The position numbers and the translations under genes are program-made. Of a stretch of 7,632 nucleotides of DNA, positions 6,034 through 7,632 are shown piece by piece (the first letter of the stretch is position 1; each line of letters starts with the position of its first letter). The DNA is taken from NCBI GenBank assembly GCA_000435495.1, contig FR884021.1, positions 4,764 to 12,395 of the forward strand. The letters run 5' to 3'. The notes under the pieces are model-generated. The model ran no database searches. It saw only the letters and a program-made list of their open reading frames with translations, and was not told the origin of the DNA. The stretch is from Firmicutes bacterium CAG:552 (GTDB taxonomy: Bacteria; Bacillota; Clostridia; Christensenellales; Pumilibacteraceae).

Positions 6034-6645
6034 TTACGAAAGGCCCAACCATTCTCTTATTATGGATTTGTATTTTACTCCGCCGTTTCCTTCGAGGTAA
6101 CACAGCGGCGGATAAATTACGCACCACCAGTTATCCCCTTCGCCGCTGCCCAACGAAATAATCAAAGCGTCATAGTAGCCGCTTTCAAGCGTTACGTCAC
6201 CGTAACTGCGAGTGGGGAAAAACTCGTTTTTCAACGTTGCCGAAGCCTTGTACGAGAAACCGTTTTCAATAAGCGTACGGTTAGCGATTTCAATAAGCGT
6301 ATTCGTTTTTGATGCAACTTTTCGTTTTGCATCTTTTACCGAACGGGCATCGAGATCGGCAAGATATTCGATAATCTTGTCTCTTACTTTCAGCTTAACC
6401 TCTTGATCTTCGGCGGCGTTACTGTCCGCTCTGATGTGCAGTCTGAGAACATCCCTTTCGTTTACCGTCGTAGTATTTGCGCAACTGACCGAAAATATGC
6501 CGATTAAACATAAGAATGCCGTAAAAATGCGCATCAGTGCGCTTTTCACATAGCTAGTCTTCCTTGGCGAGCTATTATATTCGCTGCGACGATGTTGTTC
6601 GGCCTTTCTTTTTATTCTTACCTTTCCTTTGAAATAGATTTTCAT
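6034..6645 (-). CDS. spoIIR: Stage II sporulation protein R
   Basis: SpoIIR is made in the forespore and exported to the intermembrane space. There it activates the mother-cell protease SpoIIGA to process pro-sigma E. The 203-residue product has the family blocks VLRLHIRADSN (66-76), EVKLKVRDKIIEYL (82-95), FFPTRSYGDVTLESGYYDAL (142-161) and NWWCVIYPPLCYLEG (172-186), and ends in KYKSIIREWLG. A hydrophobic export segment is at about 38-56. The ATG at 6645-6643 has a modest AGGCGG 5 bases upstream and fits the promoter. It gives an unusually long, very basic 37-residue N-terminal extension. A GTG at 6549-6547 (AAGGA about 11-12 bases upstream) would give a more typical short signal-anchor start and is a real alternative. 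First gene of the spoIIR-sleB-ypeB cluster. Confidence 0.95.
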   Translation of the reverse strand: MKIYFKGKVRIKRKAEQHRRSEYNSSPRKTSYVKSALMRIFTAFLCLIGIFSVSCANTTTVNERDVLRLHIRADSNAAEDQEVKLKVRDKIIEYLADLDARSVKDAKRKVASKTNTLIEIANRTLIENGFSYKASATLKNEFFPTRSYGDVTLESGYYDALIISLGSGEGDNWWCVIYPPLCYLEGNGGVKYKSIIREWLGLS

Positions 6646-6674
6646 AATTACCGCCTATATGTTTTCGATACGGT

Positions 6675-6703
6675 AATTATATCCGCTTTTTGCGCTCTTA
6701 TAC
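6675..6703 (-). promoter_or_regulatory. Candidate forespore (sigma F type) promoter of spoIIR
   Basis: On the minus strand: GTATA (6703-6699) as -35, a 14-base spacer, then GGATATAATT (6684-6675), which matches the GGnnAnAnT form of sigma F -10 elements. The leader to the ATG at 6645 would be about 20-25 bases. SpoIIR is a sigma F gene in Bacillus, which supports the reading. The same -10 contains TATAAT, but a sigma A -35 at 17 bases (TGTATA) matches only three of six positions. Confidence 0.6.
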
Positions 6704-7128
6704 ATTACGACAATATAATGTTTTTAACATACGATACAAAATTAAAACGACAGCCTGCGTAGAATTTTTAAGCTTATCGACAAAACAACTTTTATTAGCT
6801 CGATGTTTTTTCACGCATAAATGACGCCGAGCAAAATCTAATGCCGACGCCGCTTTTGATATTAACCATAACGTAAACGTAAATTTCCGTCGTGCTTAAT
6901 TGCGTTTTGTTAATTTTGCTATTTCCGTATAGGCAACCTGCAATTAAAAAATCGACAAATTTTGGATAGAGGAACCCAACAACAAAAAATTTATCTTATT
7001 ATAAAACCCGGTTGCGCTCTTTCAAAAAGACACGAAAATTTTAAATGAAAAAATATTTTCTTTTTTTTACTTCAGCCTCTCTTCTTAAATAAATAATCAA
7101 CAAAATTTAGAAAAAATCAACAGTTTGT
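6704..7128. other. AT-rich stretch without recognisable genes
   Basis: About 425 bases between the spoIIR promoter and the relaxase-like relic. I read both strands and found no frame with coding character, no tRNA or riboswitch pattern and no convincing terminator. There are A and T runs (for example around 7040-7070) and a weak 5-bp stem, CATTA/TAATG (6703-6720), followed by TTTTT on the plus strand. It may be the decayed downstream part of the mobile gene remnant or a plain intergenic spacer. Confidence 0.5.
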
Positions 7129-7401
7129 TTAACGTTCCGCAAAAAACTTGTAAAAGTCCGAGAAAAAGTTATACCGTTCTATCTTGGCTAATCCGTCGAA
7201 AAAAGTTTTATCCGAACCTAACACAAACAAATTCATAACAACTGCGTCCTTGCGCAGAAATAATCCTAATTCTTTAATTCTGCCGTTTATGAATTCCGTG
7301 TAAGTCTTTCCGAAATACGGCGTGAAGCGATAAAAAAACCGCTGATATTTTCCCTATCACCGACTTAAACCACAAGTATTAAGTTTTTATTTTCGTTACA
7401 T
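7129..7401 (-). pseudogene. Decayed MobV (Pre/Mob)-like mobilisation relaxase fragment
   Basis: On the minus strand a strong GGAGG (7412-7408) lies 6 bases before an ATG (7401-7399) that is followed at once by TAA. The same frame then meets TAA, TGA and TAG (last at 7356-7354). From there it stays open for 74 codons (7353-7132) to a TAA at 7131-7129. This open part has protein character: YTEFINGRIKELG, then RKDAVVMNLFVLGSD and NFFSDFYKFFAER. The pattern RKDAVxM - about 6 residues - S...FF - E...FF......FFAER resembles the MobV relaxase N-terminal domain just before its catalytic histidines, where 'ERYG' normally follows; here it stops at ER. A second frame gives a plausible start if one T after ATG is skipped (NENKNLILVV, then a stop, then VGDRENISGFF), with a possible frameshift in the T run near 7336-7330. 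This fits a broken gene. The family call is by eye and moderate. Confidence 0.5.
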
Positions 7402-7430
7402 AAAGAACCTCCGATTTTGTATTTATGGAT

Positions 7431-7452
7431 AAAAAACCGCGCGATTTCGGTT
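7431..7452 (-). terminator. Weak terminator-like hairpin upstream of the relaxase relic
   Basis: On the minus strand, AACCG (7439-7435 complement side) pairs with CGGTT across an 8-base loop, and the distal arm runs directly into TTTTTT. The stem is only 5 bp, so function is doubtful. If real it would end a transcript entering from beyond the right edge. Confidence 0.22.
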
Positions 7453-7632
7453 GCCTTAAAACAAGCTCGTTCTTCGCACGGATTTTAATCCCGATTATTT
7501 AATTTTTAGTCGATTTTATCTAAAAAATCGTAACACAATAAAACACACGCCGAAATCTCTCTTTTTTAACCATTTCAACGCCCGTCGAGGAATTGCTACA
7601 CCTGACTACAATTCTATGGTAAACGACGGTAA

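Noticed and set aside
6058..6064. CATAATA on the minus strand inside spoIIR as a sigma G -10 for sleB
   Set aside because: It resembles CATnnTA, but no matching -35 lies 15-18 bases upstream.
6703..6720. CATTA/TAATG stem followed by TTTTT on the plus strand as a terminator
   Set aside because: Only 5 AT-rich base pairs, and no plus-strand gene precedes it.
7511..7530. CGATTTT - 6 bases - AAAATCG hairpin
   Set aside because: The stem is 7 bp and AT-rich, with no T-run on either side. Expected by chance in this AT-rich region.
7520..7630. 36-codon open minus-strand frame reaching the right edge
   Set aside because: It could be the end of a gene outside the window, but the length is within chance and I recognise no motif. 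A neighbouring frame is similarly open for 29 codons.

Overview
The window looks like chromosome of an endospore-forming Firmicute, most likely a Clostridia member. It carries spoIIR, sleB and ypeB, which are specific to spore formers. Base composition is moderately AT-rich, Shine-Dalgarno sites are strong (GGAGG), and one gene uses a TTG start. I cannot place the genus. Every gene I can support lies on the minus strand, so transcription runs from high to low coordinates.

Right part (about 6646-7632): nearly 1 kb without an intact gene. It holds a decayed reading frame (7129-7401, minus) whose central part resembles the N-terminal domain of MobV (Pre/Mob) plasmid mobilisation relaxases. A good ribosome binding site and ATG are still present, but stop codons follow directly. 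The rest (6704-7128 and 7402-7632) is AT-rich with no coding signal I trust.

Middle part (4035-6703): a tight sporulation and germination cluster, spoIIR - sleB - ypeB, with gaps of 12 and 16 bases. A candidate forespore (sigma F type) promoter lies just upstream of spoIIR. SpoIIR is the forespore signal that triggers pro-sigma E processing. SleB is a spore-cortex lytic enzyme and YpeB is its partner protein. The arrangement suggests the germination pair may be switched on together with the sigma E signal.

Between clusters (3728-4034): an intergenic region with a 19-bp imperfect inverted repeat (3906-3961) that is not a classic terminator. It also has a near-consensus sigma A promoter (3744-3772) overlapped by a 7-bp-arm inverted repeat that could be an operator.

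Left part (1-3727): a second operon, packed with 1-4 base overlaps. It reads: Cys-rich zinc-ribbon protein - walJ (MBL-fold hydrolase) - two different CPBP membrane proteases - rlmH (23S rRNA methyltransferase) - start of an M14 zinc carboxypeptidase that runs off the window. walJ and rlmH are also near neighbours in Bacillus, where an HtrA-type protease lies between them; here two membrane metalloproteases occupy that position.

No tRNA, rRNA, CRISPR array or intact mobile element was found. The less ordinary items are the spoIIR-sleB-ypeB linkage, the paired CPBP genes, the operator-like repeat and near-leaderless promoter of the zinc-ribbon gene, and the relaxase relic.
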